Shown here in pieces: positions 1 through 8,296 of a stretch of 64,000 bases of DNA (the first letter of the stretch is position 1; each line of letters opens with the position of its first letter). The position numbers and the translations under genes were made by a program. The stretch is from UBA9676 sp963730065. Lineage in GTDB: Bacteria; Actinomycetota; Actinomycetes; Streptosporangiales; Streptosporangiaceae. Below the pieces are notes generated by a model. The model did not search any database and was not told the DNA's origin. It saw nothing but the letters and a program-made list of their open reading frames with translations. The DNA is taken from NCBI GenBank assembly GCA_963730065.1, contig CAVSQL010000029.1, positions 191,259 to 255,258 on the forward strand. The letters are read 5' to 3'.

Positions 1-17
1 AGCGGATCGGCCTGAGC

Positions 18-761
18 ATGCGCGAGGCGCAGGCCCAGCCGGTGCCGAGGGACGCGGCCAGCTGGGCGGCGAAGGTCGAGCGCCTCGAGGTGGGGCAGCG
101 GGACGGCGTCCGCGGCACCAACGTGGCCGGCCGCCGCCTGACCGGCCCGGTGCAGGGCTTCGGCCAGATGTGGCAGAAGACCTACCGCCTGAATCTCGGC
201 ACCGCGGTCACGCCGCGGGACGCCATCGCGACCTGGAAGGCGCACTTCCCGGAGTTCTGGCCGCGGGGCAACCGCTTCGCCGGCGCCCTGGCCGGGATCA
301 GCCCCGGCGACGTGGCGCTGCTCGACCTCGCCGTCGGCGGCGGGGTCAGGCTGTCCACCGGCGTGTTCGTGCTCTACGCGGACGAGGAATCCTTCACGCT
401 CATGACGCCGCGGGGCCACATGTTCGCGGGCTGGATGACCTTCTCCGCCCAGCGGTCCGGGCCGGACACGTTCGCCCAGGCCCAGGTGCTGATGCGGGGG
501 AACGACCCGCTGTACGAGATCGGCCTGGCGCTCGGCGGGCACCGGAAGGAAGACCGCTTCTGGGCCCAGACCCTCACCGCGCTCGGTGAGCGGCTGGGCG
601 TGGCCGACCCCCAGGTGGAGACGCGCAGCGAGTGCATCGACCCGCGGCGGCAGTGGCGCAACGCCCGCAACATCTGGCACAACGCCGCGGTCCGGAGCGT
701 GTTCCAGGCGGCCGCCGCCCCGTTCACCGCGAAGAGCCGGCGCCCGGCGTCCGGCCACTGA
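18..761 (+). CDS. Conserved protein of unknown function, possibly 5'-partial
   Basis: Reads as 247 aa from the first ATG, but the frame stays open to the edge of the window, so the true start may lie outside. The sequence is soluble, with no signal peptide or membrane segment. Conserved-looking blocks include a GPVQGFGQMWQKTYRL-type stretch, a TPRGHMFAGW block and a YEIGLALGG block. It resembles actinobacterial proteins with an SRPBCC-like helix-grip appearance, but I cannot name the family. The stop at 759-761 is followed at once by the in-frame stub of a sensor protein. The coding region is clear; its function is not. Confidence 0.7.
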   Translation: MREAQAQPVPRDAASWAAKVERLEVGQRDGVRGTNVAGRRLTGPVQGFGQMWQKTYRLNLGTAVTPRDAIATWKAHFPEFWPRGNRFAGALAGISPGDVALLDLAVGGGVRLSTGVFVLYADEESFTLMTPRGHMFAGWMTFSAQRSGPDTFAQAQVLMRGNDPLYEIGLALGGHRKEDRFWAQTLTALGERLGVADPQVETRSECIDPRRQWRNARNIWHNAAVRSVFQAAAAPFTAKSRRPASGH

Positions 762-1007
762 CCGCTGTTCAATCCGCTGCGGCGGCGGGTGCAGCGGCTC
801 GTGGACCGGCGGTTCAACCGGGCCCGCTACGACGCCGACGAGGCGATCGCCGCGTTCGCGGGCCGGCTGGCCGGCGCCGTGGATCTCGACACGGTCCGCG
901 CCGACCTGCTGGTGGCCGTCGGCCGTGCCCTCGAGCCTGCCCAGGCCTGGCTGTGGCTCGGCCGGAGCCCTGGCCAGCCTGCGGGGGATGAGGGCGGCCA
1001 GGCCCGC
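762..1007 (+). pseudogene. C-terminal stub of a membrane sensor (histidine-kinase-type) protein
   Basis: Directly after the stop of the previous gene, the same frame encodes FNPLRRRVQRLVDRRFNRAR and then a helical stretch ending in LEPAQAWLWLG. In actinobacterial sensor proteins with N-terminal membrane helices, this block normally follows the last membrane segment and leads into a GAF or kinase region. No membrane region precedes it and no kinase domain follows. After about residue 75 the frame runs into sequence antisense to the PP2C gene. A GTG at 789 could start a 95-aa product, but a remnant is more likely. A decayed relative with the same layout lies at 60.7-62.8 kb. Confidence 0.6.
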
Positions 1008-2102
1008 TCAGGCCGGCTCGCGGCGGATGAGGAGCATGGCCGCGTCGTCATCGAGCGCGTGGCCGACATGGCGTAGCACCTCGGCGCTCAGCGCGTCCAG
1101 GATCTGGTCGGGGTCACCGGGTTCGCGGACGGCGCGGCACTGAGCGAGCGGGAAGAACTCACCGGACCGGCCGCGCGCCTCGCTGACCCCATCGGTGTAA
1201 AACAGGATCCGGTCTCCCGGCCCAGCCTCGATCACCGCCGTCCGGCCCGGCTGGCCCACCTGGCCCGGCTGGCCGGGATCGGCCGCGAGCTGCGCCAGGC
1301 CGAGCGGCAGCCCGCCTTCGGCGGCTTCCAGCAGCCGCGGCCCGGCGCTGTCCACCAGCAGCGGCGGGGGATGCCCCCGGTTCAGCAGTTCCACCTTCGA
1401 CCCGTCCGTGCTGACCTGCGCGACGATGGCGGTCACGAACTGCTCATCGTTGAGCTCGCGGGCCAGGGTGGCCTCGATCCGGGCCGCGATCACGGCCAGG
1501 TCGGACGTGTCCGGTGCCACCTCACGGAACGCCCCGAGGACGGTGGAGGCCATCTTCACGGCCTCCAGGCCCTTGCCCTGGACATCCCCGATGATGAACC
1601 GGGTGGCGTCCGGCGCCGCGATCACCTCGTAGAGGTCGCCGCCGATGGTGGCCCGCGACGTGGCGGAGATGTACCTGACGGCGATCCGGACCGCGCCCGA
1701 CTCGGCCGGCACCGGCCGGAGCAGGACCTGCTGGGCCGCCTCGGCGACGATGTGCACGTCCGCGAGCTCGCGCTCCTGCCGCTGGCGCACGGTGCTGGCG
1801 ATCACCCCGGCCACGCTGACGCCCAGCACGGTCACGAGGGCGAGCTCGTCATCGAGGTCGATGACGAAGTCTTTGTAGATGGCCAGGAACACGCACAGGG
1901 CGAGGGCCAGGCAGCTGACGATGATCATCCGGCGAAGGCCGCCGACGACGGCGGCGAACGCCGGGCCCAGGGACAGCAACGCGAGCAGGCCGATACTGTG
2001 CCCGACCACGACATCGATGATTGCCACGGCCGCCAGAACCAGGAACGGCAGCGCCCCCAGCGCGACCTGTGTTCGTGACCAGATGACCGGCTCCTGACAC
2101 AC
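1008..2102 (-). CDS. Membrane-anchored PP2C-type (SpoIIE family) serine/threonine phosphatase
   Basis: This is a 364-aa protein with about four hydrophobic helices in residues 10-110 and a charged linker (RQRQERELADV) that leads into a SpoIIE-type PP2C domain. Metal-binding acidic motifs of the fold are visible: IGGDLYEV near residue 155, IGDVQGKGLEA near 170 and YTDGVSEARG near 305. Enzymes of this family dephosphorylate Ser/Thr residues, often on anti-sigma-factor antagonists, in response to a membrane or sensor input. The start at 2102 is GTG. No partner-switch genes (STAS or RsbW-like) are adjacent, so the substrate is unknown. It is convergent with the sensor stub at its 3' end. Confidence 0.9.
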   Translation of the reverse strand: MCQEPVIWSRTQVALGALPFLVLAAVAIIDVVVGHSIGLLALLSLGPAFAAVVGGLRRMIIVSCLALALCVFLAIYKDFVIDLDDELALVTVLGVSVAGVIASTVRQRQERELADVHIVAEAAQQVLLRPVPAESGAVRIAVRYISATSRATIGGDLYEVIAAPDATRFIIGDVQGKGLEAVKMASTVLGAFREVAPDTSDLAVIAARIEATLARELNDEQFVTAIVAQVSTDGSKVELLNRGHPPPLLVDSAGPRLLEAAEGGLPLGLAQLAADPGQPGQVGQPGRTAVIEAGPGDRILFYTDGVSEARGRSGEFFPLAQCRAVREPGDPDQILDALSAEVLRHVGHALDDDAAMLLIRREPA

Positions 2103-2268
2103 GTCTCGGCAGCCTGCCAGCGGCGCTGCCCCCGTAATGCCGCGCGCACCGGGCTACCGATCCTGCCACCCTAGCGGGAGAAACGCCCTGCCTGCGGCGC
2201 TTTCCGGGCACCGGGGGCGCAACGGGGACTAGGCTCCGCACCGGCCACATCTGCTCGGGAGGACCGTG

Positions 2269-3105
2269 ATGGGCGACCTGGCGGGACGGACCTTCCTGGT
2301 AACGGGCGGCAACACCGGGATCGGGCTGGCTACCGTGCGTGGGCTCGCCGCCCGGGGCGGCCGGGTCCACATCGCGTGCCGCTCACCGGAGAAGGCCCAG
2401 GCGGCGGTGGCGAGGATCGCGGCCGAGACCGGGAACGACGCGGTCGGCTTCCTCCCGCTCGACCTGGCCAGCCTGGCCTCGGTGCGCCGGTGCGCCGGGA
2501 CATTCCTGGCGCTGGGGCAGCCGCTCCACGGGCTGATCAACAACGCCGGGGTCGGCGGGCGGCGGGGCCTGACCGCAGACGGCTTCGAGCTGACCTTCGG
2601 GGTCAACCACCTCGGGCACTTCGCGCTGACGGCGGCCCTGGCCGGTAACCTCGCGGCCAGCGCCCCGGCACGGGTGGTGACCGTGTCCAGCGACGCCCAC
2701 TACCAGGCCCGGGGCGTGGACTTCGCGGCGCTCCGGCGGCCCACCCGCAGCGTCACCGGGCTGCGCGAGTACGCCGTGTCCAAGCTGTGCGACGTGCTGT
2801 TCGCCCAGGAACTCGCGCGCCGCATGCAGGGCCGCGGGGTCACTTCCTGCGCCCTGCACCCGGGGATGGTCGCCTCCGATATCTGGCGGCGGGTGCCCGG
2901 GCCGGTGCGGCCGCTCCTCACGCGCCGGATGCTGTCGACCGAGCAGGGGGCGCAGACCTCCCTCTACTGCGCGGCCGCCCCGGAACTCGCCGGCGTCAGC
3001 GGCCGCTTCTACGACAACTGCCGGGAGCGGGAACCCAGCCCGGCCGCCACCCCCGAGCTGGGCCGGCTGCTGTGGGAGCGCAGCGAAGCGTGGGCAGCGG
3101 CCTGA
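2269..3105 (+). CDS. Short-chain dehydrogenase/reductase (SDR), retinol-dehydrogenase-like
   Basis: A 278-aa NAD(P)-dependent oxidoreductase with the complete classical SDR signature: TGGNTGIG cofactor loop at residues 12-19, NNAG at 91-94, a catalytic Ser in VTVSSDAH and YAVSK with Tyr168 and Lys172. The overall resemblance is to the retinol dehydrogenase/WW-oxidoreductase-like branch, so the substrate is probably a lipophilic alcohol or ketone, but it cannot be told from sequence. The ATG at 2269 is preferred over the GTG at 2266 because CGGGAGGACC then sits at a better Shine-Dalgarno distance. It is transcribed alone, and an inverted repeat covers its stop. Confidence 0.92.
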   Translation: MGDLAGRTFLVTGGNTGIGLATVRGLAARGGRVHIACRSPEKAQAAVARIAAETGNDAVGFLPLDLASLASVRRCAGTFLALGQPLHGLINNAGVGGRRGLTADGFELTFGVNHLGHFALTAALAGNLAASAPARVVTVSSDAHYQARGVDFAALRRPTRSVTGLREYAVSKLCDVLFAQELARRMQGRGVTSCALHPGMVASDIWRRVPGPVRPLLTRRMLSTEQGAQTSLYCAAAPELAGVSGRFYDNCREREPSPAATPELGRLLWERSEAWAAA

Positions 3106-3123
3106 CCCGCCAGCTGGCGGTCA
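3103..3123. terminator. Inverted repeat between convergent genes, likely terminator
   Basis: TGACCCGCCAGC followed by GCTGGCGGTCA forms a nearly perfect hairpin with one bulged C. It begins in the stop codon of the SDR gene and lies between two convergent genes. There is no U-tract, as is common in high-GC actinobacteria. Confidence 0.45.
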
Positions 3124-3235
3124 CAGGGCAGCGGAGGGGGAGCTCCTCCGCCGGAGCCGCGGGCGCGGACGGCGGCCACCAGCTTGCGCAGGCCGCCGGC
3201 CCGCCATCGACGCCGGCCGCAGCGCGCCCGGGACG

Positions 3236-3970
3236 CTACCGGTAGTCGGGGTTGTCGAAGTCGAAGCGGCAGCCGGCGTCCCACTCCGAGCGCTGGTTCC
3301 CGTACCCGGGGATACCGCCGGCGTCCTTCAGCATGCGGGCCAGGTGCAGCAGGTTCCACGTCATGAAGGTGGTGTTGCGGTTGGTGAAGTCGTTGCCCGG
3401 GCCGCCGGAGCCGGAGTCCAGATAGGACGGCCCCGGCCCGGCCTCGCCGATCCAGCCGGCGTCCGCCTGCGGCGGGATCGTGTACCCCAGGTGCTGCAGG
3501 CTGTACAGGACGTTCATCGCGCAGTGCTTGACGCCGTCCTCGTTGCCGGTGATCAGGCAGCCGGCGACGCGGCCGTAGTAGGCGTACTGGCCCGCGTCGT
3601 TGAGCAGGTGCGAGCACGCGTACAGCCGCTCGATCACGCGCTTCATCACCGAGCTGTTGTCGCCGAGCCAGATCGGGCCGCCCAGGACCAGGATGTCGGC
3701 GGCCAGCACCTGCCGGTAGATCCCCGGCCACGCGTCCGAAGGCCAGCCGTGCTCGGTCATGTCCGGCCACACCCCGGTGGCGATGTCGAGGTCGGCGGCG
3801 CGCAGCACGTCCACGGTGACCCCGTGCTGCCGCATGATCGCGATGCTGCGGTCGGCCAGCCCCTGGGTGTGGCTGACCTCAGGTGAACGTTTCAGCGTGC
3901 AGTTGATGAACAGTGCCCGCAGGCCGTCGAACCGCCACGGCAGCGTGCCTGTGATGCCCGGATCCGCCAT
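3236..3970 (-). CDS. NAD(P)H-dependent flavin oxidoreductase (flavodoxin-like fold)
   Basis: This 244-aa protein starts at ATG 3970 (MADPGITG). It has a flavodoxin-like FMN-reductase layout: an early beta strand and loop (LRALFINCTLKRSPEVSHT) that would hold the FMN phosphate, then a LVLGGPIWLGDNSS block typical of NADPH:FMN or quinone oxidoreductases, then an ITGNEDGVKHCAMNV loop. Members reduce FMN, quinones or azo compounds in the cytosol. An upstream extension in frame to 4141 is rejected because it is low-complexity and crosses the divergent promoter region. It is divergent from the PIG-L gene, about 90 bp apart. Confidence 0.88.
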   Translation of the reverse strand: MADPGITGTLPWRFDGLRALFINCTLKRSPEVSHTQGLADRSIAIMRQHGVTVDVLRAADLDIATGVWPDMTEHGWPSDAWPGIYRQVLAADILVLGGPIWLGDNSSVMKRVIERLYACSHLLNDAGQYAYYGRVAGCLITGNEDGVKHCAMNVLYSLQHLGYTIPPQADAGWIGEAGPGPSYLDSGSGGPGNDFTNRNTTFMTWNLLHLARMLKDAGGIPGYGNQRSEWDAGCRFDFDNPDYR

Positions 3971-4061
3971 CGCCCCTCCCGAAGCCCCTCGATGCGGCCA
4001 GATGATCATTGTGGCCCGTGCCGTGGCCCGGCGCGGCCGGTCCATGCGGCAAACTTGGGGC

Positions 4062-4925
4062 ATGGCAGCCGATCTCACCCTGATGGCGGTGCACGCGCAT
4101 CCCGACGACGAGGCATCGAGCACGGGCGGTGTGCTGGCCACCTACGGCGAGCAGGGAATCCGTACCGTCGTGGTGACCTGCACCAACGGTGAGTTCGGGG
4201 ACGCGCCCGGCGGGGTCAAGCCGGGCCAGGACGGTCACGACGAGCAGGCGGTGGCGGAGCTGCGGCTCGCGGAGCTGCGCGAGTCCTGCAAGATCCTGGG
4301 CGTCACCGACCTGGAGCCGCTGGGGTACCACGACTCCGGCATGCCGGACTGGGATTACAAGGACCGGCCCGGCGCGTTCTGCAACATCCCCACGGCCGAG
4401 GTGGCCGCCCGGATCGGTGCCCTGATGGAGCAGTACCGGCCACAGGTCGTGGTCACCTACGACGCGGCCGGCCCCTACCAGCACCCCGACCACGTGCACG
4501 CGGCGCGGGCGGCGGTCGCCGCGGCCGCGGGCACCGGCATCCCGGCCAAGCTCTACCTGACCGCGATGCGCGGCAGCGACTGGCAGAAGGTGTGGCAGGC
4601 GCTGCGCGAGGCCGGCCTGGACGTGCCCGACCGCCGGCCCGCCGACCCGGAGATCAGGCGGCAGATGGCCGAGACCGAGCAGCGCATCACCACCACGATC
4701 GACATCCGGCCCGTGCTGGCCCGCAAGCGGGACGCTCTGCTCGCACACACCAGCCAGATCCAGGACTCGTGGTTCAGCAAGATCCCGCCGGACGTTGCCG
4801 AGGCGGCCTTCGGCCGCGAGAGCTTCATCAGGGCCAGCGATTCCACCGGGAGCGCCGTCCCCGAGGACGACCTGTTCGCCGGGCTCCGCCCGCCCGCCGC
4901 GGGCCCAGCCCCCGGAGCCGCCTAA
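4062..4925 (+). CDS. PIG-L family deacetylase, mycothiol-type (MshB/Mca-like)
   Basis: A 287-aa zinc-dependent amidase/deacetylase. The N-terminal HPDDE motif (His13, Asp15, Asp16) and the second ligand motif HPDH (141-144) give the complete metal site of the family. The actinobacterial members MshB and Mca act on N-acetylglucosaminyl-inositol and on mycothiol S-conjugates. The length and the AHPDDEASSTGGVL start fit this group better than cell-wall PIG-L enzymes, but which substrate is used is inference. The ATG at 4062 follows a weak AACTTGGGG; an ATG at 4044 would add six residues. Confidence 0.88.
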   Translation: MAADLTLMAVHAHPDDEASSTGGVLATYGEQGIRTVVVTCTNGEFGDAPGGVKPGQDGHDEQAVAELRLAELRESCKILGVTDLEPLGYHDSGMPDWDYKDRPGAFCNIPTAEVAARIGALMEQYRPQVVVTYDAAGPYQHPDHVHAARAAVAAAAGTGIPAKLYLTAMRGSDWQKVWQALREAGLDVPDRRPADPEIRRQMAETEQRITTTIDIRPVLARKRDALLAHTSQIQDSWFSKIPPDVAEAAFGRESFIRASDSTGSAVPEDDLFAGLRPPAAGPAPGAA

Positions 4926-4964
4926 AGCCTTGCGGCGGCCGATGCGGGCTGCGACGCTGCCAGG

Positions 4965-5750
4965 GTGGCCGACGCGCCGACCTTCGAGCTGCTGATCGCC
5001 GAAGGCGAGTCGGTACCGGTCGAAGGCTGGGACTTCTCCTGGTTCGAGGGCCGGGCCACCGAGGAGCGCCCGCGGTGGGGGTACTCGCGGCTGCTCGCGG
5101 GGCGGATGGCCCGGGCGGTGGCCGCGCTCGACATCCAGACCGGCGGCGGTGAGGTGCTCGCGCAGATCTCCCATCCCCCTCCGGTGCTGGTGGCCACCGA
5201 GTCCTGGCCGCCGAACGTCGCGGTCGCGCAGCGGAACCTGCGCCCGCTCGGCGCGCGGGTGGTGGAGGCGGACGACGAAGCCGATCTGCCGTTCCACACC
5301 GGGTCGTTCGACCTGGCCGTCAGCCGGCATCCCACGGTCGCGGTCTGGCCGGAGATCGCCCGTGTGCTGCGCCCGGGCGGGACGTACCTCTCGCAGCAGG
5401 TCGGGGCGGGCTCCAACCGGGAGCTGACCGACTTCATGATGGGGCCCCAGCCGGTGGATCCGGGGCGGAGTGCGCAGGTGGCCGTGGCCGAGGCGCAGGC
5501 GGCCGGCCTGATCGTGGCCGATCTGCGGGAACAGGCGCTGCGGGTGGAGTTCTGCGACGTCGGCGCCGTCGTTCACTTCCTGCGCAAGGTGCTGTGGACC
5601 GTTCCCGGCTTCACCGCCGCGGGCTACACCGGTCAGCTCGCCCGGATGCACGAGCGCATCCGCTCGCATGGGCCATTTGTTTCGCATGCCCAGCGTTTCC
5701 TGATCGAGGCGCGCAAGCCCGGCGGCGCCGGGTCCACCCACGGCGGGTGA
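4965..5750 (+). CDS. SAM-dependent methyltransferase (class I)
   Basis: This 261-aa protein has a Rossmann methyltransferase core: a VLVATESWPPNVAVAQRNL segment in the place of motif I/post-I, an acidic DDEADLPF loop, SFDLAVSRHPTV as motif IV and VLRPGGTYL as motif V. Motif I is atypical, with GGGEVLAQ in the position of the usual E/DxGxGxG loop. The start is a GTG at 4965, 40 bp after the PIG-L gene in the same direction, so the two may be cotranscribed. The substrate is unknown; this sequence type is often annotated only as a methyltransferase-domain protein. Confidence 0.85.
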   Translation: MADAPTFELLIAEGESVPVEGWDFSWFEGRATEERPRWGYSRLLAGRMARAVAALDIQTGGGEVLAQISHPPPVLVATESWPPNVAVAQRNLRPLGARVVEADDEADLPFHTGSFDLAVSRHPTVAVWPEIARVLRPGGTYLSQQVGAGSNRELTDFMMGPQPVDPGRSAQVAVAEAQAAGLIVADLREQALRVEFCDVGAVVHFLRKVLWTVPGFTAAGYTGQLARMHERIRSHGPFVSHAQRFLIEARKPGGAGSTHGG

Positions 5751-5850
5751 GGACTCGGCGGCGCGCGAGCCGCAGGCTTGCGTTCATATCCCGCGGTCGT
5801 CGGGATCAGGACGGTTGCCCGCGGTTCAGGCGCACGATGGGAGGACCAGG

Positions 5851-6639
5851 ATGAAGCGGGTCAGAAACGGGCTGGCCGTGGCCGCGATGGCCCTGGTCAT
5901 GGGCTCCCTGGCGGCTGGGTGCGGGAGCGGCGCCGTCAGCGGCGCGGTCAAGAGCGCGGCCTCCGGCGCCCGGAGCGCGGCCTCCAACCTGCCCAGCCTG
6001 ACCACGACCCCCGCCCTGCCCACGCAGACCGCGACCCCCCCCACCTCGCCCACCGAGACGGTGACCGTTACCACCACGCCACCGACGCCCACGACGGAAG
6101 CCCCGACCACCAGTCAGCCGTCGCCGACGGCCGCCACCACGGCCGCGGCGAGTACCTCGGGCTCGTCGCTGCTGTGGCTGTGGATCCTGCTCGGGGCGCT
6201 CGTCGTCATCGGCCTGGTCGTGTGGATTGCCCGGGCCTCCGGCCGGCGCTCGGCCGCCGCGGCGGGCTGGCGCTCCACGGTGGCCGACGCCTACGCGAAT
6301 GGCCAGGCGCTGGCTGACGCGGTGCGCATCGCCGACCGGCCCGGGGCGCCCGGCTACGCCGCCGCCCACTGGGCCGGCCTGCAGACCCGCGCGGACGACC
6401 TCGCGCAGCAGCTGTACCGGCTGCGTGAGAGCGCCCGCAGCGAGGAGGACCGCATACGCGTGGAGGACACGCTCACCTCGCTGCGCGGCCTGCGCTCGGC
6501 CATGGCGGACGAGCAGGCCGCGGGCGGGGCAGGCGGGCCCGGCAGCCCGGAGGCCGCGCAGGTGCACGGCCGGCTGATGTCCTTCGAGCAAGCGCTGCGC
6601 GCCCTCCGGGAGTCCAACGAGCAGATGCCCCGGATCTGA
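5851..6639 (+). CDS. Putative lipoprotein with Ser/Thr/Pro-rich linker and a second membrane helix
   Basis: The 262-aa product begins with a lipoprotein signal peptide (hydrophobic residues 8-22, lipobox LAAGC with Cys24). A Thr/Pro/Ser-rich extracytoplasmic spacer of about 65 residues follows, then a clear membrane helix near 112-130 and a positively charged ARASGRRS stop. The C-terminal 120 residues are an Ala/Arg/Glu-rich, probably helical cytoplasmic domain. A lipid anchor and a transmembrane helix in one protein are unusual together; the protein would cross the membrane with its middle outside. GGGAGGACCAGG precedes ATG 5851. The family is not recognised. Confidence 0.75.
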   Translation: MKRVRNGLAVAAMALVMGSLAAGCGSGAVSGAVKSAASGARSAASNLPSLTTTPALPTQTATPPTSPTETVTVTTTPPTPTTEAPTTSQPSPTAATTAAASTSGSSLLWLWILLGALVVIGLVVWIARASGRRSAAAAGWRSTVADAYANGQALADAVRIADRPGAPGYAAAHWAGLQTRADDLAQQLYRLRESARSEEDRIRVEDTLTSLRGLRSAMADEQAAGGAGGPGSPEAAQVHGRLMSFEQALRALRESNEQMPRI

Positions 6640-6707
6640 CGCCGTCCACGCCCGGGATACCCGGCGGCGTTGGTCTGGTGTGCTGCGGGGTGGGGGATAC
6701 TGCTGGC

Positions 6708-7100
6708 GTGGGCGAGCGCAATGTCATTGGTGGTGAGCTGGAGCCGTGTGGCACCGACCCGCTCACCGGCTTCTACCGCAACGGCTGCTGCAGCACCGGC
6801 CCGGAGGATCTGGGCAGCCACACGATCTGCGCCGTGGTCACCGCCGAGTTCCTGGAGCACCAGCGCCGCATCGGCAACGATCTGTCCACGCCGGTCCCGG
6901 AGTTCCGGTTCCCCGGGCTCGTGCCGGGGGACCGGTGGTGCGTGACGGCCGCGAACTGGCTGCGGGCCCACCGCGATGGCGCCGCCGCCCCGGTGGTGCT
7001 GGCTTCAACCCATGAGCGGGCGCTCGAGATCGTGCCGCTGGCCGCCCTCGCCTCCTACGCCGTGGACGTTCCCGCCGACCCCAGCGCCCTGGACGACTGA
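6708..7100 (+). CDS. DUF2237 family protein
   Basis: This 130-aa protein matches the DUF2237 pattern throughout: NVIGGELEPCGTDPLTGFYR, NGCCSTGPEDLGSHT, FPGLVPGDRWCVTA and a C-terminal ATHERALEIVPL-like block. The conserved cysteines (CGTD, GCC, WC) suggest a metal or redox role, but no function is established for the family. The GTG at 6708 gives the usual family length; upstream in-frame starts only add non-conserved residues. It is convergent with the DUF1684 gene, with a 2-bp gap. Confidence 0.9.
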   Translation: MGERNVIGGELEPCGTDPLTGFYRNGCCSTGPEDLGSHTICAVVTAEFLEHQRRIGNDLSTPVPEFRFPGLVPGDRWCVTAANWLRAHRDGAAAPVVLASTHERALEIVPLAALASYAVDVPADPSALDD

Positions 7101-7102
7101 GG

Positions 7103-7702
7103 TCAGAGCCGTTCCCCGGCGCGCACCGGCGCGGTGATGGTGTTCCCGGCCGGGGCCAGCGGGCAGACCCACGAACTGCTGTACCGGCACGAGGGGTGGT
7201 AGAGAAAGTTCAGGTCCACCACCAGGGATCCGTCGCTGCCGCCGAGGTCGGCGCCCTTGGCCGTGTCGAGCAGGTACCGTCCGCCCCCATAGCTGGCGGA
7301 GCCGGCGGTGCCGTCTCGCAGGGGGAGGAAGAGCCCGCCCGCGTACTGGTCCAGCCACCACACGTCCACCGCCGCGCGCAGTGGCGCGGGCAGTTCGACC
7401 CGCCCGGCGAGCCGCAATTTCGTGGTGCCGTCGCTGCCAGCCGGCAGCGACAGCCCCGCTGGCGCGGGCGCCGGCCGCAGCGGCAGCGAGAACCGTAGCC
7501 GCGGGTCGTAGGGCCAGACGGGCAGGCCGGTGGCCCGGAGCGGGTCGTCCGGCTCCAGCGGGCTCTGCGGGTGCTCCCGGAACAGCTCGTCGCGGCCGGC
7601 CCGCCACAGCGCGTGCCCGCGCTCGGGGCTTGGCTCCGCCCGCACGGCCGCGTAGAGCCCGCTCACGCGCCGACGCCAGCTGGCCAGCTCAAGCTCGATC
7701 AT
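7103..7702 (-). CDS. DUF1684 family protein
   Basis: A 199-aa protein with the DUF1684 layout: an N-terminal helix with WR..R...Y, an FREHPQSPL motif (FR.HP.SPL is the family hallmark), a beta-rich core and a C-terminal LNFLYHPSCRYSSSWVCPLAP segment where the Asn-Pro/Cys-rich signature of the family lies. The biochemical role is unknown. Its ATG overlaps the stop of the upstream cupin gene (ATGA, 7699-7702), so the two are translationally coupled. GGAGAGCCG precedes the start. Confidence 0.88.
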   Translation of the reverse strand: MIELELASWRRRVSGLYAAVRAEPSPERGHALWRAGRDELFREHPQSPLEPDDPLRATGLPVWPYDPRLRFSLPLRPAPAPAGLSLPAGSDGTTKLRLAGRVELPAPLRAAVDVWWLDQYAGGLFLPLRDGTAGSASYGGGRYLLDTAKGADLGGSDGSLVVDLNFLYHPSCRYSSSWVCPLAPAGNTITAPVRAGERL

Positions 7703-8118
7703 CGGCTCTCCCGGGCCGTGGCCGCCGCCGGGCCGTCCGCCCGCGCCGCGTTGTCCTGGCCGGGCACGGCATAGCCGGCGACGGACGGCCAGCGGACCGA
7801 TATCACCACCGATTCCTCCTCGGCGTGCCAGGAGTGGCCGATCCCGCGGAACATCACATAATCGCCCTGCTGGGCGAGCAGCACGCTGCGCCCGGGCAGC
7901 TCCACCCGGAACCGGCCGCTGATGAGGATGATCACGGCGGTGCGCCGCTCGCCGGTGACCCACTGCGCGCGCCGGTCACCGGGCGCGTAGATGCCCCATT
8001 TGACCTCGACGTCGTCGCTGTGCCGCACGTCCGCGGCCGGCTTGAAATGACCCAGCAGCCAGCCGCGGTCGGCGGGCGCGTCCACGGTGGCGTTGCCCAC
8101 GTAGATCTGGTCCTCCAT
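7699..8118 (-). CDS. Cupin-domain protein
   Basis: This 139-aa single-domain protein is predicted to be a cupin. The core reads VKWGIYAPGDRRAQW then TAVIILISGRFRVELPG, followed by a GDYVMFRGIGHSWHAEEESVVISVRWPS segment that matches cupin motif 2. The His and Glu pattern that would hold a metal is only partly kept, so it may bind a small ligand rather than catalyse. It is the first gene of a two-gene unit with the DUF1684 gene, overlapping it by 4 bp. A stress or small-molecule sensing role is possible but not shown by the sequence. Confidence 0.82.
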   Translation of the reverse strand: MEDQIYVGNATVDAPADRGWLLGHFKPAADVRHSDDVEVKWGIYAPGDRRAQWVTGERRTAVIILISGRFRVELPGRSVLLAQQGDYVMFRGIGHSWHAEEESVVISVRWPSVAGYAVPGQDNAARADGPAAATARESR

Positions 8119-8296
8119 GAGGCGCGACGCTAGCAGCAGCGGGGACCGTGGCCCGCCGGGCGGGGGACCTTGCCCCGTGCCCGCACACCCCGTCCTCGCG
8201 CGACGCTGGACTTGGGCGGCGGGCGTGCCATCCGCCCGGCAGGCTGATCAGCGCAGGCTGGTCCACCGGTAGGAAGGCGGATACGCTGCCACCACC

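Noticed and set aside
3879..5741. 620-aa minus-strand open frame
   Set aside because: It runs antisense through the PIG-L and methyltransferase genes and is His/Arg/Gly-rich without domains.
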